From: WHSW01 sp963821345
GTDB taxonomy: Bacteria; Actinomycetota; Thermoleophilia; Solirubrobacterales; 70-9
Reading direction: 5' to 3'
Assembly (NCBI GenBank): GCA_963821345.1
Contig: CAWGDM010000001.1
Span: forward strand, 248,001-312,000
Length of the DNA: 64,000 nucleotides
Positions 41,912-51,102 of this stretch are shown here, one piece after another; the first letter of the stretch is position 1, and every line of letters starts with the position of its first letter. The notes under the pieces were generated by a model. The model made no database searches, was not told the DNA's origin, and saw only the letters and a list, made by a program, of their open reading frames with translations. The position numbers were made by a program, and so were the translations under genes.

Positions 41912-43027
41912 ATGAACTCGACGGCCCAGAACTTCAGGCTCGCGCTCGCCGCCGCGGTCGCCGCGCTGCTCGTGTGCGCCTCGGCGGCGCTTGCGGCGGG
42001 GCTGTTCATGCCCGCCGACAACCACGACGTCGGCAACGACCCCGAATCGGTCGCCGCGGCCGACTTCAACCGCGACGGCAACCGCGACCTGGCGGTCGCC
42101 AACCGCGGTGACGACGACGTCTCGATCCTGCTCGGCGACGGCGCCGGCGACTTCGCGGCGCCGGTCGACTTCGCGGTCGGCGACGAGCCCCAGGACATCC
42201 AGGCCGGCCGGCTGAACGGGGATCGCACGATCGACCTCGTGATCGCCAACCGGATGGACGACAACGTCTCGATCCTGTTCGGTAAGGGAGACGGAACCTT
42301 CCGGCCCCAGCGAACCTTCAAGACCGGCCAGAGCCCCCGCTCGGTCGCCCTCGGCGACTATGACCGCGACCGCGACCTCGACCTGGCGACCGCGAACTTC
42401 GCCGACGACAACGCCTCGATCCTGCTCGGCAACGGCAAGGGCGCCTTCCGGCGCGCGAAGCCGGTCAAGGCCGGCCAAACGCCGCGCGGGATCGCCGCCG
42501 CGGACCTCGACGGCGACGGCGCGCTCGACCTCGCGATCGTCAACGACATGGACGAGACCGTCACCGTCGCCCTCGGGCGCGGCGACGGGCGGTTCGGCAA
42601 CCAGCGCGACTACGCCACCGGGTCGATGCCGTTCAGCGTCGTGCTCGCCGACTTCAACCGCGACGGCGCGCCCGACTACGCGGTCAACGACTCCGGTGAC
42701 AACGACGTCTCGGTGCGGCTCAACCGGGGTGACGGGCGGTTCGGCGCCCAGACGACCTACGACGTCGGCGCGAACCCGTTTTTCGTCAGCCAGGCCGACT
42801 TCAACCAGGATCGCCGGCCCGACCTGGCGGTCTCGAACGCGGACGACGACGACGTTTCGATCCTGCTCGGCAAGAAGAACGGGACCTTCAACCCGGCCGA
42901 CGACTACGCGGTTGACGACTTTCCGATCGGCAGCCGGGCGGCCAACTTCGACAAGGCGAACGGCCCCGACCTTGCGGTCACCGACTCGAACGGCGACCGG
43001 GTGTCGGTGCTGCTCAACGAGGCCTAG
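41912..43027 (+). CDS. Secreted FG-GAP/VCBS-repeat beta-propeller protein
   Basis: 371 aa with a signal peptide (RLALAAAVAALLVCASAALA). The mature part is about seven repeats of roughly 47 residues, each with a D-x-N/D-x-D-G-x-x-D calcium-type loop and a closing strand such as DDVSILLGDGAGDF, DDNVSILFGKGDGTF or DDDVSILLGKKNGTF. The number and length of repeats predict an integrin-like seven-bladed propeller outside the cell. A binding or adhesion role is likely. No enzyme domain. Confidence 0.85.
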   Translation: MNSTAQNFRLALAAAVAALLVCASAALAAGLFMPADNHDVGNDPESVAAADFNRDGNRDLAVANRGDDDVSILLGDGAGDFAAPVDFAVGDEPQDIQAGRLNGDRTIDLVIANRMDDNVSILFGKGDGTFRPQRTFKTGQSPRSVALGDYDRDRDLDLATANFADDNASILLGNGKGAFRRAKPVKAGQTPRGIAAADLDGDGALDLAIVNDMDETVTVALGRGDGRFGNQRDYATGSMPFSVVLADFNRDGAPDYAVNDSGDNDVSVRLNRGDGRFGAQTTYDVGANPFFVSQADFNQDRRPDLAVSNADDDDVSILLGKKNGTFNPADDYAVDDFPIGSRAANFDKANGPDLAVTDSNGDRVSVLLNEA

Positions 43028-43064
43028 CTCATCGAGGCTGCGCCGGTAGGCTGCCCCGCCTGCC

Positions 43065-44285
43065 GTGCCGACCAACCCTGCACTGATCAAAGACCGCGAG
43101 CCGGGCGCCCCGATCGAGACGCTGCGCGAGGTGGTCGAGGCGCTCGCCCCGCTCGAGCGCGAGGCGGGCTCGGAGGGCGAGCGCGAGGCCGCGGAGTGGC
43201 TGGCGGCGCGCTTCGAGTCCGCCGGCGCCCCCGCCTCGATCGACGAGGAGGACTTCTTGGACGGCTACGCGGGCCTGCACGCGAAGCTGTCGGGCGTCGG
43301 CGCTGCGGCCGGCGTGCTCGCGCTCAGCGGCCGCGCTCGGCGCGCGGCGATCGCGGGCGGCGCCGCGGCGGCCGCGTTGATCGTCGACGAGGCCTCGAAC
43401 GGCGTCCGCCCCGCCCGGCGGGCGATCGAGCGGCAAAAGACGACCTGGAACGTGGTCGCCGAGCTCGGTGACCCCGGGGCCGAGCGCACGGTGGTGGTGA
43501 TGGCCCACCACGACGCCGCCCACGGTGGCGCGATCTTCGACCAGGCGCTACAGCGCAAGCTCACCGACTGGTTCCCGGGTGTGATCGAGCGGATCGACAC
43601 CGCGATCCCGGTCTGGTGGAGCGTCGCGGCGGGGCCGGCGCTGGTCGCTCTCGGCGCCGCGACTCGGCGCCGTGGGCTGGCGGCCGCGGGAACCGCGCTC
43701 TCGGCCGGCAGCGTCGCCGCCTTCCTCGACATCGCCCGCCACCCGGTCGTCCCCGGCGCCAACGACAACCTCAGCGGCGTCGCGGCCCTGGTCGCGATCG
43801 CCGAGGCGGTGCGGGAGCGGCCGCTCAACGGGGTGCGGCTGCTGCTCGCATCATGCGGGGCCGAGGAGGTACTGCAGGGTGGCGTCTACGGCTTCGCCCG
43901 CCGGCATCTGGCGCCACTGGACCGAGACCGCACCTGGGTGATCAACCTCGACTCGGTCGGCTCTCCGGAGCTGGCGATGCTCGAGGGCGAGGGCGCGTTC
44001 GTGATCGAGGACTACTTCGACCGCGGGCTGCGCGACCTATGCGAGCGGATCGCGATCCGCGAGGCGATCCCGATGAGGCGCGGGATGCGCGCCTCGACCA
44101 GCACCGACTCGGTGGTCACCAGCCGAATGGGGATCCCGACGACCTGCCTGGTGTCGCTCAACCGCCACAAGGCGATCGACAACTATCACTCGCCGACCGA
44201 CGTACCCGAGAACGTCAGCTATCCCACGGTCGCCGCGGCGGCCGACCTCACCGAGGCCGTGATCCGCGAGCTCGCGGCGGGCTGA
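43065..44285 (+). CDS. M28-family zinc aminopeptidase-like protein
   Basis: 406 aa from GTG 43065. Co-catalytic zinc ligands of M28 are visible in order: MAHHDAAHGG, NDNLSGVAAL, SCGAEEVLQG, LDSVGSPELA and the last His in NYHSPTDVPE. An internal hydrophobic stretch (about 85-110, GVGAAAGVLALSGRARRAAI) and another near 185-225 suggest a membrane-associated protein. It is probably an aminopeptidase or glutaminyl-cyclase-like hydrolase. Length is normal for the family. Confidence 0.87.
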   Translation: MPTNPALIKDREPGAPIETLREVVEALAPLEREAGSEGEREAAEWLAARFESAGAPASIDEEDFLDGYAGLHAKLSGVGAAAGVLALSGRARRAAIAGGAAAAALIVDEASNGVRPARRAIERQKTTWNVVAELGDPGAERTVVVMAHHDAAHGGAIFDQALQRKLTDWFPGVIERIDTAIPVWWSVAAGPALVALGAATRRRGLAAAGTALSAGSVAAFLDIARHPVVPGANDNLSGVAALVAIAEAVRERPLNGVRLLLASCGAEEVLQGGVYGFARRHLAPLDRDRTWVINLDSVGSPELAMLEGEGAFVIEDYFDRGLRDLCERIAIREAIPMRRGMRASTSTDSVVTSRMGIPTTCLVSLNRHKAIDNYHSPTDVPENVSYPTVAAAADLTEAVIRELAAG

Positions 44286-44339
44286 AGCGGCACCGACAGC
44301 GTCGCCAAGAGCTGCGAGCGGGCCGGCCGCGGGTAGCGC

Positions 44340-45275
44340 TCAGAGCGAGACCGTCGGTGCCTCGAGGCCCGCCTCGAGCACCCCGAGCGCGATCCCCAGG
44401 TCCTGGATCGCGAGGCCGGTCGAGTCGAACAGGGTGATCTGGCCGGGGTCGGTGCGCCCCGGGGCGCGATCGAGGAGGACATCGCCGATCTCGGTGACCG
44501 CTTCGCGGGCGACGGCACCGGCCGCGACCGGGCCGGAAAGCTCGCCTCCCTTCGACGCCTGCTCCCACTCATCGCAGAACAGCGCGCAGCGCGCGAGCGC
44601 CTGGGGCTCGACCTCGGCCTTGCCGTGGGCGTCGGCGCCGAGCACCGCCAGGTGCTGGCCCGGGCGCAGGTCGGCGGCGGAGATCACCGGCGCGTCGGCG
44701 GGGGTGACGGTGACGACGACGTCGGCCGCGGCGGCGTCCTGACGCGACCCGGCCGACCAGCCGAGCTCGCCGGCGAGCGCCTCGGCCGCCTCGGCCCGCG
44801 CGTCGAAGCAGATCCCCGCGCCGTAGCCGGCGGCGGCCAGGCAGCGCGCCGCCCAGGCGCCGTTGACGCCGCAGCCGATCAGTCCGACCGAGCTTGCGTC
44901 GCCGCGCGCCAGGGCGGTGGCCGAGACCGCCGCCGCGGCGCCGGTGCGCAGCGAGGTGATCGCGGCGCAGTCCATGATCGCCAACAGCTCGCCGGTCTCG
45001 GCGCTGGAGACGAGCAGCGCCCCGGCGACCACCGGCAGCCCGCGCGCCGGGTTGGCGGGGAACGAGGTCACCCACTTCAGGGTCGCGATCCCGTCGCCGC
45101 GGGCCGGCATCGCGCGGAAGTCGCCGCCCGGGGGTGCGTCGACGTAGACCTTGGCCGGCATCACCCAGTCGCCGCGGGCGTGGCGCTCGAACGCGGTTCG
45201 GGTGCGCTCGATCGCCGCCGCCGGCCCGATCGCCGCCAGCACCGCCCCGTGGTCGAAGACCTGAACGTCCGCCAT
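44340..45275 (-). CDS. Ornithine cyclodeaminase/mu-crystallin family dehydrogenase
   Basis: 311 aa. NAD(P)-binding Rossmann domain (SVGLIGCGVNGAWAARCLAA) preceded by the family sequence TSLRTGAAAAVSATALA and an N-terminal catalytic part (ATLKWVTSFPANPARGLPVV) containing the conserved Lys. Members include ornithine cyclodeaminase, L-alanine dehydrogenase and ketimine reductases. The substrate cannot be assigned. Divergent from the gene at 45303, with 27 bp between starts. Confidence 0.86.
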   Translation of the reverse strand: MADVQVFDHGAVLAAIGPAAAIERTRTAFERHARGDWVMPAKVYVDAPPGGDFRAMPARGDGIATLKWVTSFPANPARGLPVVAGALLVSSAETGELLAIMDCAAITSLRTGAAAAVSATALARGDASSVGLIGCGVNGAWAARCLAAAGYGAGICFDARAEAAEALAGELGWSAGSRQDAAAADVVVTVTPADAPVISAADLRPGQHLAVLGADAHGKAEVEPQALARCALFCDEWEQASKGGELSGPVAAGAVAREAVTEIGDVLLDRAPGRTDPGQITLFDSTGLAIQDLGIALGVLEAGLEAPTVSL

Positions 45276-45302
45276 CGCCGCTGAGGGTAGTTTTCCGGGG
45301 CG

Positions 45303-45542
45303 ATGGGCGCCCGCAACGGCAACCGAAGGCCGCCGCGACCGCGGATCGAGCTGGTCTCGCCCGCCGCCTCCGCGAGCGAGGCGGCGGCGATCGTCGCCGC
45401 GCTCGAGCAGTTCCTAGCCGACACCGCGCCGGCCCCCGGCGCGGCCGGGCCGCCGCGGAGCCCGTGGCAGCGGGCGGCGCTCGAGGACGGGATCGCGGCC
45501 CGCCAGATCAGCGGCTCAGCATGGGGGCACGCGCCGCGATAG
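45303..45542 (+). CDS. Small protein, candidate acyl-CoA carboxylase epsilon subunit
   Basis: 79 aa. The pattern IELVSPAASASEAAAIVAAL (a short strand then an Ala-rich helix), a flexible Pro/Ala stretch, and SPWQRAALEDGIAARQ resembles the short epsilon subunits of actinobacterial acyl-CoA carboxylases. These proteins are weakly conserved, so this is a tentative assignment. If right, it would serve the beta subunit at 33439. Dodecin follows 55 bp downstream. Confidence 0.45.
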   Translation: MGARNGNRRPPRPRIELVSPAASASEAAAIVAALEQFLADTAPAPGAAGPPRSPWQRAALEDGIAARQISGSAWGHAPR

Positions 45543-45597
45543 AACACCTCCAGCGGCTCTCGTCGCCGGGGGCCGGCCATCCCAAGGAGGAGGAACC

Positions 45598-45807
45598 GTG
45601 GCCGTAGTCAAGATCATCGAGCTGGTCGGCAGCTCGAAGACGTCAACCGACGACGCCGCCAAGCAGGCGCTGAGCCAGGCGCAATCGTCGCTTCGCAACA
45701 TCCGCGCGGTCGACATCGTCTCGACCGGGATCCGCGGCGAGAACCTCGACGAGTACCGCGCCCACGTCCGGGTCGCGTTCCTGATCGAGGACACCGACGT
45801 CGACTGA
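45598..45807 (+). CDS. Dodecin flavoprotein
   Basis: 69 aa from GTG 45598 after AAGGAGGAGGAA. Complete dodecin: VVKIIELVGSSKTSTDDAAK, QALSQAQSSLRNIRAVDIVS and the closing VRVAFLIEDTDVD. Dodecins form hollow 12-mers that store and quench riboflavin, FMN or FAD in the cytosol. Length and all strands are as expected. Confidence 0.93.
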   Translation: MAVVKIIELVGSSKTSTDDAAKQALSQAQSSLRNIRAVDIVSTGIRGENLDEYRAHVRVAFLIEDTDVD

Positions 45808-45851
45808 GCCTCTGAGGCGCGCCGCAACCGGGCGCCTGATCTAAATACCCG

Positions 45852-45867
45852 AATCCCAATCGGGATT
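45852..45867. promoter_or_regulatory. Palindrome in the sulfite reductase promoter
   Basis: AATCCC-AATC-GGGATT lies just upstream of a TAATAT -10-like box (45872-45877) that is 8 bp before ATG 45886, so the transcript may start at or near the ATG. The palindrome would sit in the -35/-10 spacer, a repression position. The Rrf2 regulator at 52665 is the obvious candidate, by inference. Confidence 0.45.
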
Positions 45868-45885
45868 TGTGTAATATCTCCCGCC

Positions 45886-47772
45886 ATGGAGCCGACGGCC
45901 GCGCCTGCAGCCACAGCCCGGGAGCGGATCTCCGCCGAGCACAAGCTCGACGTCGACCACGCGAAGGCGCAGCAGGGCAAGGGCAAGCTCGGCTCGCTGA
46001 CCAACCCCGAGGTCTACGACAACGTCCCCGGGCACCTGATCCCGGCGATCGAGCGCGAGTTCGACGACTTCGACACCGAGGCGGGCAGCTTCCTGCGCGG
46101 CGAGCAGTCCGAGGAGCAGTTCATCGGCTTCCGGCTCAAGCAGGGCGTCTACGGGCAGCGCCAGCCCGACGTCCAGATGATCCGCGTGAAGCTGCCGATG
46201 GGCGGCGTCACCCCCGACCAGATGGACGCCTTCGCCTCGGTGATCGAGAAGTACGCGCCGCTGGGCAAGGGCCACGTGACCACTCGCCAGAACATCCAGA
46301 TCCACCACGTGCCGCTCCCCGACGCGGCGAAGCTGATCCGCGAGCTCTCCGACGCCGGCCTCTCCTCGCGCGAGGGTTGCGGCAACACGGTCCGCAACGT
46401 CACCGGCGATCCCTGGGCCGGGGTCACGGAGGGCGAGCTGTTCGACGTCACCCCGTACGCGGCCGCCTACGTGCGCTATTTCGTCCGCCACCCGACGACC
46501 CAGCTGATGCCGCGCAAGGTGAAGACGGCGTTCACGGCAACCGACGAGGACGTGGCGATCACCGGCATCCACGACATCGGCTTCATCCCCCGCGAGCGCG
46601 ACGGCGTCCGCGGGGTCGAGATCCGGGTCGGCGGCGGTACCTCGATCATGCCCCGCGTCGCCCCCACCCTGTACGACTTCGTCGAGCTCGACAACGGCGA
46701 CTACCTGAAGGTGTCCGAGGCCGTCTTCCGGATCTTCGACCGCCAGGAGTGGCTGCGCGTCAACCGCGCCCGCGCTCGGATCAAGGTGCTGATCGACAAG
46801 ATCGGCATCGACGCCTTCCGCGAGATGGTCGAGGAGGAGCTCGAGGGCGACTGGGTCGCCGAGCGCGACTTCTCGATCGACCACCTCGTCTACCTGATCG
46901 ACGAGGAGGGCAACGCGCCGGCACCGCCCGCCGACCCCGCCAGCCCGAACGGCGACCGCAGCGAGTTCGACCGCTTCCGCGAGGCGAACGTGCGCCCGCA
47001 GCGCCAGGCCGGCTTCAACACGGTCCAGATCAAGATCACCCGCGGGGACCTGACCCCTGACCAGCTGCGCGGGCTCGGGCAGATCATGCGCGAGTTCACG
47101 GGCGGCTCGGCGCGCACCACCGTGCACCAGAACTTCGTCCTGCGCTGGGTCCGCGACGAGGCTGTCTACGACGTCTATCGCCGGCTCGGCGAGCTCGGCC
47201 TCAACGACGCCGGCGCCGATCAGATCACCGACGTCGTCTCGTGCCCGGGCACCGACAGCTGCAAGCTCGGGATCACCAGCTCGATGGGCCTCAACAAGGT
47301 GATCCAGGACCGGATCGAGTCGATGGGGATCACCGATCCGCTGACCAGGCGGGTCCACATCAAGATGTCCGGCTGCCCGAACGGCTGCAGCCAGCACCAC
47401 ATCGCCAACATCGGCTTCTACGGCGCCTCGCTGAAGGTCGGCGGTCGCGCGATGCCCGCCTACATCCCCCACCTGGGCGGCAACTACGAGGGCGGCGAGG
47501 TCGTCTACGGCCACCGGCTGAAGGCGCGGCTGCCCGCAAAGCGGGTCCCGGACGCGGTCGAGCGCTGGCTGCGCCTGTACGAGTCCGAGCGCGACGAGGG
47601 CGAGGCGTTCAACGACTTCGTCGAGCGGATCGGCACCGACCGCTTCGAGGCCGAGGTCAAGGAGCTCACATTGCCGGCGGAGTTCAGCCTCGAGTCGATG
47701 AACCAGTTCATCGACTGGAACCGCTCCGAGCCCTACAAGGTCGAGCGCGGCGAAGGCGAGTGCGCGGTCTGA
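45886..47772 (+). CDS. sir: Ferredoxin-dependent sulfite (nitrite/sulfite) reductase
   Basis: 628 aa. It reduces sulfite to sulfide (or nitrite to ammonia) with siroheme and a 4Fe-4S cluster. The four cluster/siroheme cysteines are Cys453 and Cys459 (SCPGTDSCKLGITSS) and Cys497 and Cys501 (KMSGCPNGCSQHH). The two-fold parachute domains are also recognisable (GHVTTRQNIQIHHVPLPDA in the first half, ARTTVHQNFVLRW in the second). Because APS reductase, ATP sulfurylase and APS kinase follow, sulfite is the likely substrate. The stop overlaps the cysH start (TGATG). Cytosolic. Confidence 0.92.
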   Translation: MEPTAAPAATARERISAEHKLDVDHAKAQQGKGKLGSLTNPEVYDNVPGHLIPAIEREFDDFDTEAGSFLRGEQSEEQFIGFRLKQGVYGQRQPDVQMIRVKLPMGGVTPDQMDAFASVIEKYAPLGKGHVTTRQNIQIHHVPLPDAAKLIRELSDAGLSSREGCGNTVRNVTGDPWAGVTEGELFDVTPYAAAYVRYFVRHPTTQLMPRKVKTAFTATDEDVAITGIHDIGFIPRERDGVRGVEIRVGGGTSIMPRVAPTLYDFVELDNGDYLKVSEAVFRIFDRQEWLRVNRARARIKVLIDKIGIDAFREMVEEELEGDWVAERDFSIDHLVYLIDEEGNAPAPPADPASPNGDRSEFDRFREANVRPQRQAGFNTVQIKITRGDLTPDQLRGLGQIMREFTGGSARTTVHQNFVLRWVRDEAVYDVYRRLGELGLNDAGADQITDVVSCPGTDSCKLGITSSMGLNKVIQDRIESMGITDPLTRRVHIKMSGCPNGCSQHHIANIGFYGASLKVGGRAMPAYIPHLGGNYEGGEVVYGHRLKARLPAKRVPDAVERWLRLYESERDEGEAFNDFVERIGTDRFEAEVKELTLPAEFSLESMNQFIDWNRSEPYKVERGEGECAV

Positions 47773-48573
47773 TGGCTGCGACGCCGCTGTCAGTGATCGA
47801 GGCCGCGCCCTCCCGCCCGCGGCCGTTCGACGACGATTCCCCTGTGGACGTGAACGGAAACGGCAACGGGAACGGGAAGCTGCCGATGATCGGCGGCAAG
47901 GTCGTCGATCCGGTCGAGGTCGCCGCCGAGGTCGAGGAGATGGGCGCCGAGGAGGCGATCGCCTGGGCGATCGAGCGGTTCCACCCCTCGATGCGCTTCG
48001 CGGTCTCGTTTCAGAAGACCAGCTCGGTGACCGTCGACATCGCCCACGCGATCGAGCCGACCGCGAAGTTCTTCTACCTCGACACCGAGGTGCTCTTCGA
48101 CGAGACCTACGAGACCCGCGACGCGCTCGCCGAGCGCTACGGGATCGAGTTCGAGCGCTTCTCGGGAATCTCGCTCGAACAGCAGGAGGCCGAGCACGGC
48201 CCGGCGCTGTGGAGCGCCCACCCGGACGCCTGCTGCGAGATCCGCAAGGTCGAGCCGATGAAGGAGGCGCTCGCCGGGATCGACTGCTGGGTCTCCGGCA
48301 TCCGGCGCGCCGACTCCAAGAGCCGCGCCGGCGCCGCCAAGTTCGGCTGGGACAAGCGCTTCGGCCTCTGGAAGCTGAACCCGCTTGCCGACTGGACCGA
48401 GGAGGAGATCTGGGAGCGCATCCGGGCCCATCGCGATCCCCTACAACCCGCTGCACGACCAGGGCTACCCGTCGATCGGCTGCACGCACTGCACCCTGCG
48501 CCCGGGCGAGGGCGAGGGCGATCGCGCGGGCCGCTGGGCCGGCATCGACAAGAACGAGTGCGGCATCAATTAG
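47772..48573 (+). CDS. cysH: Phosphoadenylyl/adenylyl-sulfate reductase (APS-reductase type), frameshifted near its 3' end
   Basis: About 266 aa. It reduces APS (or PAPS) to sulfite with thioredoxin. After a Gly/Asn-rich leader come the PP-loop-type nucleotide site FAVSFQKTSS, DTEVLFDETYETRDALAER, and the cluster motif CC at residues 154-155 (HPDACCEIRKVEP). From about 48431 homology continues in another frame: IPYNPLHDQGYPSIGCTHC with CxxC, ending GIDKNECGIN at 48573. The paired CC...CxxC motif defines the 4Fe-4S APS-reductase type. One base appears extra (CATCGCG). Start overlaps the sir stop. Confidence 0.87.
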
Positions 48574-48602
48574 GGGCGCAACGCGGCTTGTGATGCCGCA
48601 TC

Positions 48603-48628
48603 AGGCAAGTTGCATCTGTTTCTTGCCT
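48603..48628. promoter_or_regulatory. 7-bp-arm hairpin between cysH and sat
   Basis: AGGCAAG (48603-48609) and CTTGCCT (48622-48628) form perfect arms around a 12-base loop. Outer arms GCATCA/TGATGC extend the structure. There is no U-tract, so an operator or leader RNA element is as likely as a terminator. It is 89 bp upstream of the sat start. Confidence 0.45.
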
Positions 48629-48716
48629 AAGTTGCTCATGATGCAGAGGAACCGGCCCGTCGCTACCCTCGCCGAGCACTGAAGAAGACAGAACCGACGT
48701 CTGGAGAACGAACAAC

Positions 48717-49803
48717 GTGCCTGAGACAACCTCCCCCGCCGCCCTGGCGCTGCAGCTGAGCGCCCGCCAGGCTTCCGACTTCGAGCTACTCGGAAACGGC
48801 GGCTTCGCGCCGCTGACCGGGTTCATGGGCTCGGCCGACCACGCATCCGTCTGCAACGACATGCGCCTCACCTCCGGCGAGGATCTGGCCGATCCCGATC
48901 ACGCTCGCGACCGACCTCGAGTGCGAGGTCGGCGACGTGATCGAGCTCAGCGCCCCGAACGGCAAGGCGCTCGGCCGGCTGACGGTCGATGAGGTGTTCG
49001 AGAAGGACGTCGAGCTCGAGGCCGAGAAGGTCTATCGGACCACCGACAACGAGCATCCCGGCGTCGCCGCGATCCGCGAGGAGGGCGCCCGCTGCATCGC
49101 CGGCCCGATCGAGGTCGATGCGCTCCCCGATCACGAGGAAGCGTTCATGAAGCGCTACCAGACGGCGGCCGAGGCGAAGCAGTCGTTCGCCGACCGCGGC
49201 TGGAAGCGGATCGTCGCCTTCCAGACCCGCAACCCGATCCACCGCGCCCACGAGTACCTGACCAAGGCGGCGCTCGAGATCTGCGACGGCCTCTACATCC
49301 ATCCGCTGATCGGTGAGACCAAGAAGGGCGACATCCCCGCGGACGTGCGGATGCGCTGCTACGAGGTCCTGATGGACAACTACTACCACCCCGATCACGT
49401 GATGCTCGGCGTCAACCCGGGCAAGATGCACTACGCGGGCCCGCGTGAGGCGGTCCTGCACGCGATCATCCGCCGCAACTACGGCTGCACGCACTTCATC
49501 GTCGGCCGCGACCACGCGGGCGTCGGCGACTACTACGGCACCTACGACGCGCAGCGGATCTTCGACGACATCGACATCGCCGAGCTCGGGATCACGCCGC
49601 TGTTCTTCGAGCACACGTTCTGGTGCAACGAGTGCGAGGGGATGGGCTCGGCGAAGACCTGCCCGCACCCCCAGGAGTCGCACCTGTTCCTCTCGGGCAC
49701 CAAGGTGCGCGAGATGCTGGAGGCCGGGGAGAAGCCTCCGCACGAGTTCTCCCGGGACGAGGTTGCAGAGATCCTCATCGACGCCTACAAGGAGGGCATC
49801 TAG
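48717..49803 (+). CDS. sat: Sulfate adenylyltransferase (ATP sulfurylase, single-chain), frameshifted
   Basis: About 362 aa. It makes APS and pyrophosphate from ATP and sulfate. From GTG 48717 the first frame reads LQLSARQASDFELLGNGGFA, PLTGFMGSADH, then the frame shifts at about 48885 (one base missing before TGGCCG). It continues WPIPITLATDLECEVGDVIE, the HxxH site region FQTRNPIHRAHEYLTKAALE and GRDHAGVGDYYGTYDAQRIF, ending AYKEGI. The catalytic RNPIHRAH motif is intact. The stop overlaps the cysC start by one base. Single-chain Sat is used here; no CysD/CysN is seen. Confidence 0.9.
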
Positions 49804-50355
49804 TGTCAGACGAAAAGGGCTTCTGCCTCTGGTTCACCGGGCTCTCGGGCTCGGGCAAGTCGACGATCACCACGCATCTGGTCAAGGAGCTGCGCAAGCG
49901 CGGCTCCAAGCTCGAGGTGCTCGACGGTGACGTCGTCCGCGAGAACCTGTCCAAGGGCCTCGGTTTCTCGAAGGAGGACCGCGACACCAACATCCGCCGG
50001 ATCGCCTTCGTCGCCAACCTGCTGTCGCGCAACGAGGTCCCGGTGATCACCGCCGCGATCTCGCCCTACCGCGACATCCGCGACGAGGCTCGCGAGATGA
50101 TGGGCGAGCGGTTCGTCGAGGCCTACGTCAAGGCCTCGGTCGAGGTTTGCGAGCAGCGCGACGTCAAGGGCCTGTACGCGAAGGCTCGCTCCGGGGAGAT
50201 CAAGGAGTTCACGGGGGTCTCGGATCCCTACGAGCCGCCGGAGAACCCGGAGCTGGTGCTCGAGACCGAGCATCAGTCCGCGGAGGAGTCGGCGCACCAG
50301 ATCCTCAGCGTACCTCGAGGACCGCGAGTTCATCCCGGCCGGCGTCGCCGCCTAG
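49803..50355 (+). CDS. cysC: Adenylyl-sulfate kinase (APS kinase), frameshifted at its 3' end
   Basis: 183 aa. It phosphorylates APS to PAPS. P-loop GLSGSGKST (residues 13-21), then LEVLDGDVVRENLSKGLGFS, RIAFVANLLSRN and the region SPYRDIRDEAREMMG. The last 14 codons shift frame: after SAHQILS one extra base (50310) precedes YLEDREFIPAGVAA and the stop at 50355. Start is GTG 49803, sharing a base with the sat stop TAG. PAPS could feed sulfotransferases, since the adjoining reductase is of APS type. Confidence 0.9.
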
Positions 50356-50382
50356 CGGCGAGGCCGATCCAGCGAGGTCCGG

Positions 50383-51102
50383 GTGCGTATCGCCGACCGA
50401 GCCCGGTCGATCGGAGCGCAGGCTCGCGCTTCGCTCGGCCGGGCTCGTTCGAATCTGTATCACCGCGTGGCGACCAGCCCGGCGGTGCCGCGGCTGTACG
50501 CCTACAACCTGGTCTCGCGCACCCAGGACTTCACCACCCACACCTACGCCGGGATTCCCTGCGTCCAGAACGCGCTCGACTTCTGGGCGCTGCAGGAGGC
50601 GATCTCCGACCTGCGGCCTGCGCTGCTGATCGAGATCGGCTCGTACAAGGGCGGCTCGGCGCTCTTCTACGGGCAGTTGATGGACGCGCTCGGGACCGGG
50701 CGGGTGATCTCGATCGACATCGAGTCCCCGACCGGCGTCGAGCACCCCCGGGTCGAGTTCATCGAGGGTGACTCGCTCGACCCGGCGATCATCGACCGCG
50801 CGCGCGCCGAGGCCGAGGCCGCCGACGGGCACGTGCTGGTGATCCTCGACGGCGACCACAGCCGCGACCACGTCGCCGGCGAGCTCGAGGCCTACTCGCC
50901 GCTGGTCACCCCGGGCAGCGTGCTGCTGAGCCAGGACGGCCTCGTCGACGTGCTCGAGGCGTTCGCGCCGATGCGGCCGGGCCCGCTGCCCGCCAACCGC
51001 GATTTCCTCGCCTCGCACCCCGAGTTCGACTACGACCCCGACCTCGGCGACCGCTACGGCTTCACCACCCACCCGCTCGGCTGGATGCGCCGGCGCGGAT
51101 GA
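50383..51102 (+). CDS. CmcI/cephalosporin-hydroxylase family methyltransferase-like protein
   Basis: 239 aa from GTG 50383. SAM-type Rossmann core: ALLIEIGSYKGGSALFYGQL, VISIDIES, then HVLVILDGDHSRDHVAGELE and VLLSQDGLVDV. The Asp/Glu residues of CmcI-type metal/SAM sites are present (DGDHS). CmcI relatives modify small molecules or rhamnosyl lipids. It begins 28 bp after cysC, inside the sulfate cluster, and its end overlaps the acyltransferase start by 4 bp (ATGA), so the pair is coupled. Substrate unknown. Confidence 0.75.
   Translation: MRIADRARSIGAQARASLGRARSNLYHRVATSPAVPRLYAYNLVSRTQDFTTHTYAGIPCVQNALDFWALQEAISDLRPALLIEIGSYKGGSALFYGQLMDALGTGRVISIDIESPTGVEHPRVEFIEGDSLDPAIIDRARAEAEAADGHVLVILDGDHSRDHVAGELEAYSPLVTPGSVLLSQDGLVDVLEAFAPMRPGPLPANRDFLASHPEFDYDPDLGDRYGFTTHPLGWMRRRG

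Noticed and set aside
42061..42900. Repeats in the FG-GAP gene as a possible CRISPR or DNA satellite
   Set aside because: The repetition is protein-level with about 140-base periods and variable third positions; there are no constant direct repeats with unique spacers.
45841..48489. 882-codon open frame antisense to sir and cysH
   Set aside because: Arg-, Val- and Asp-rich translation with no domain. It mirrors the codon pattern of the real plus-strand genes and has no plausible start signal.
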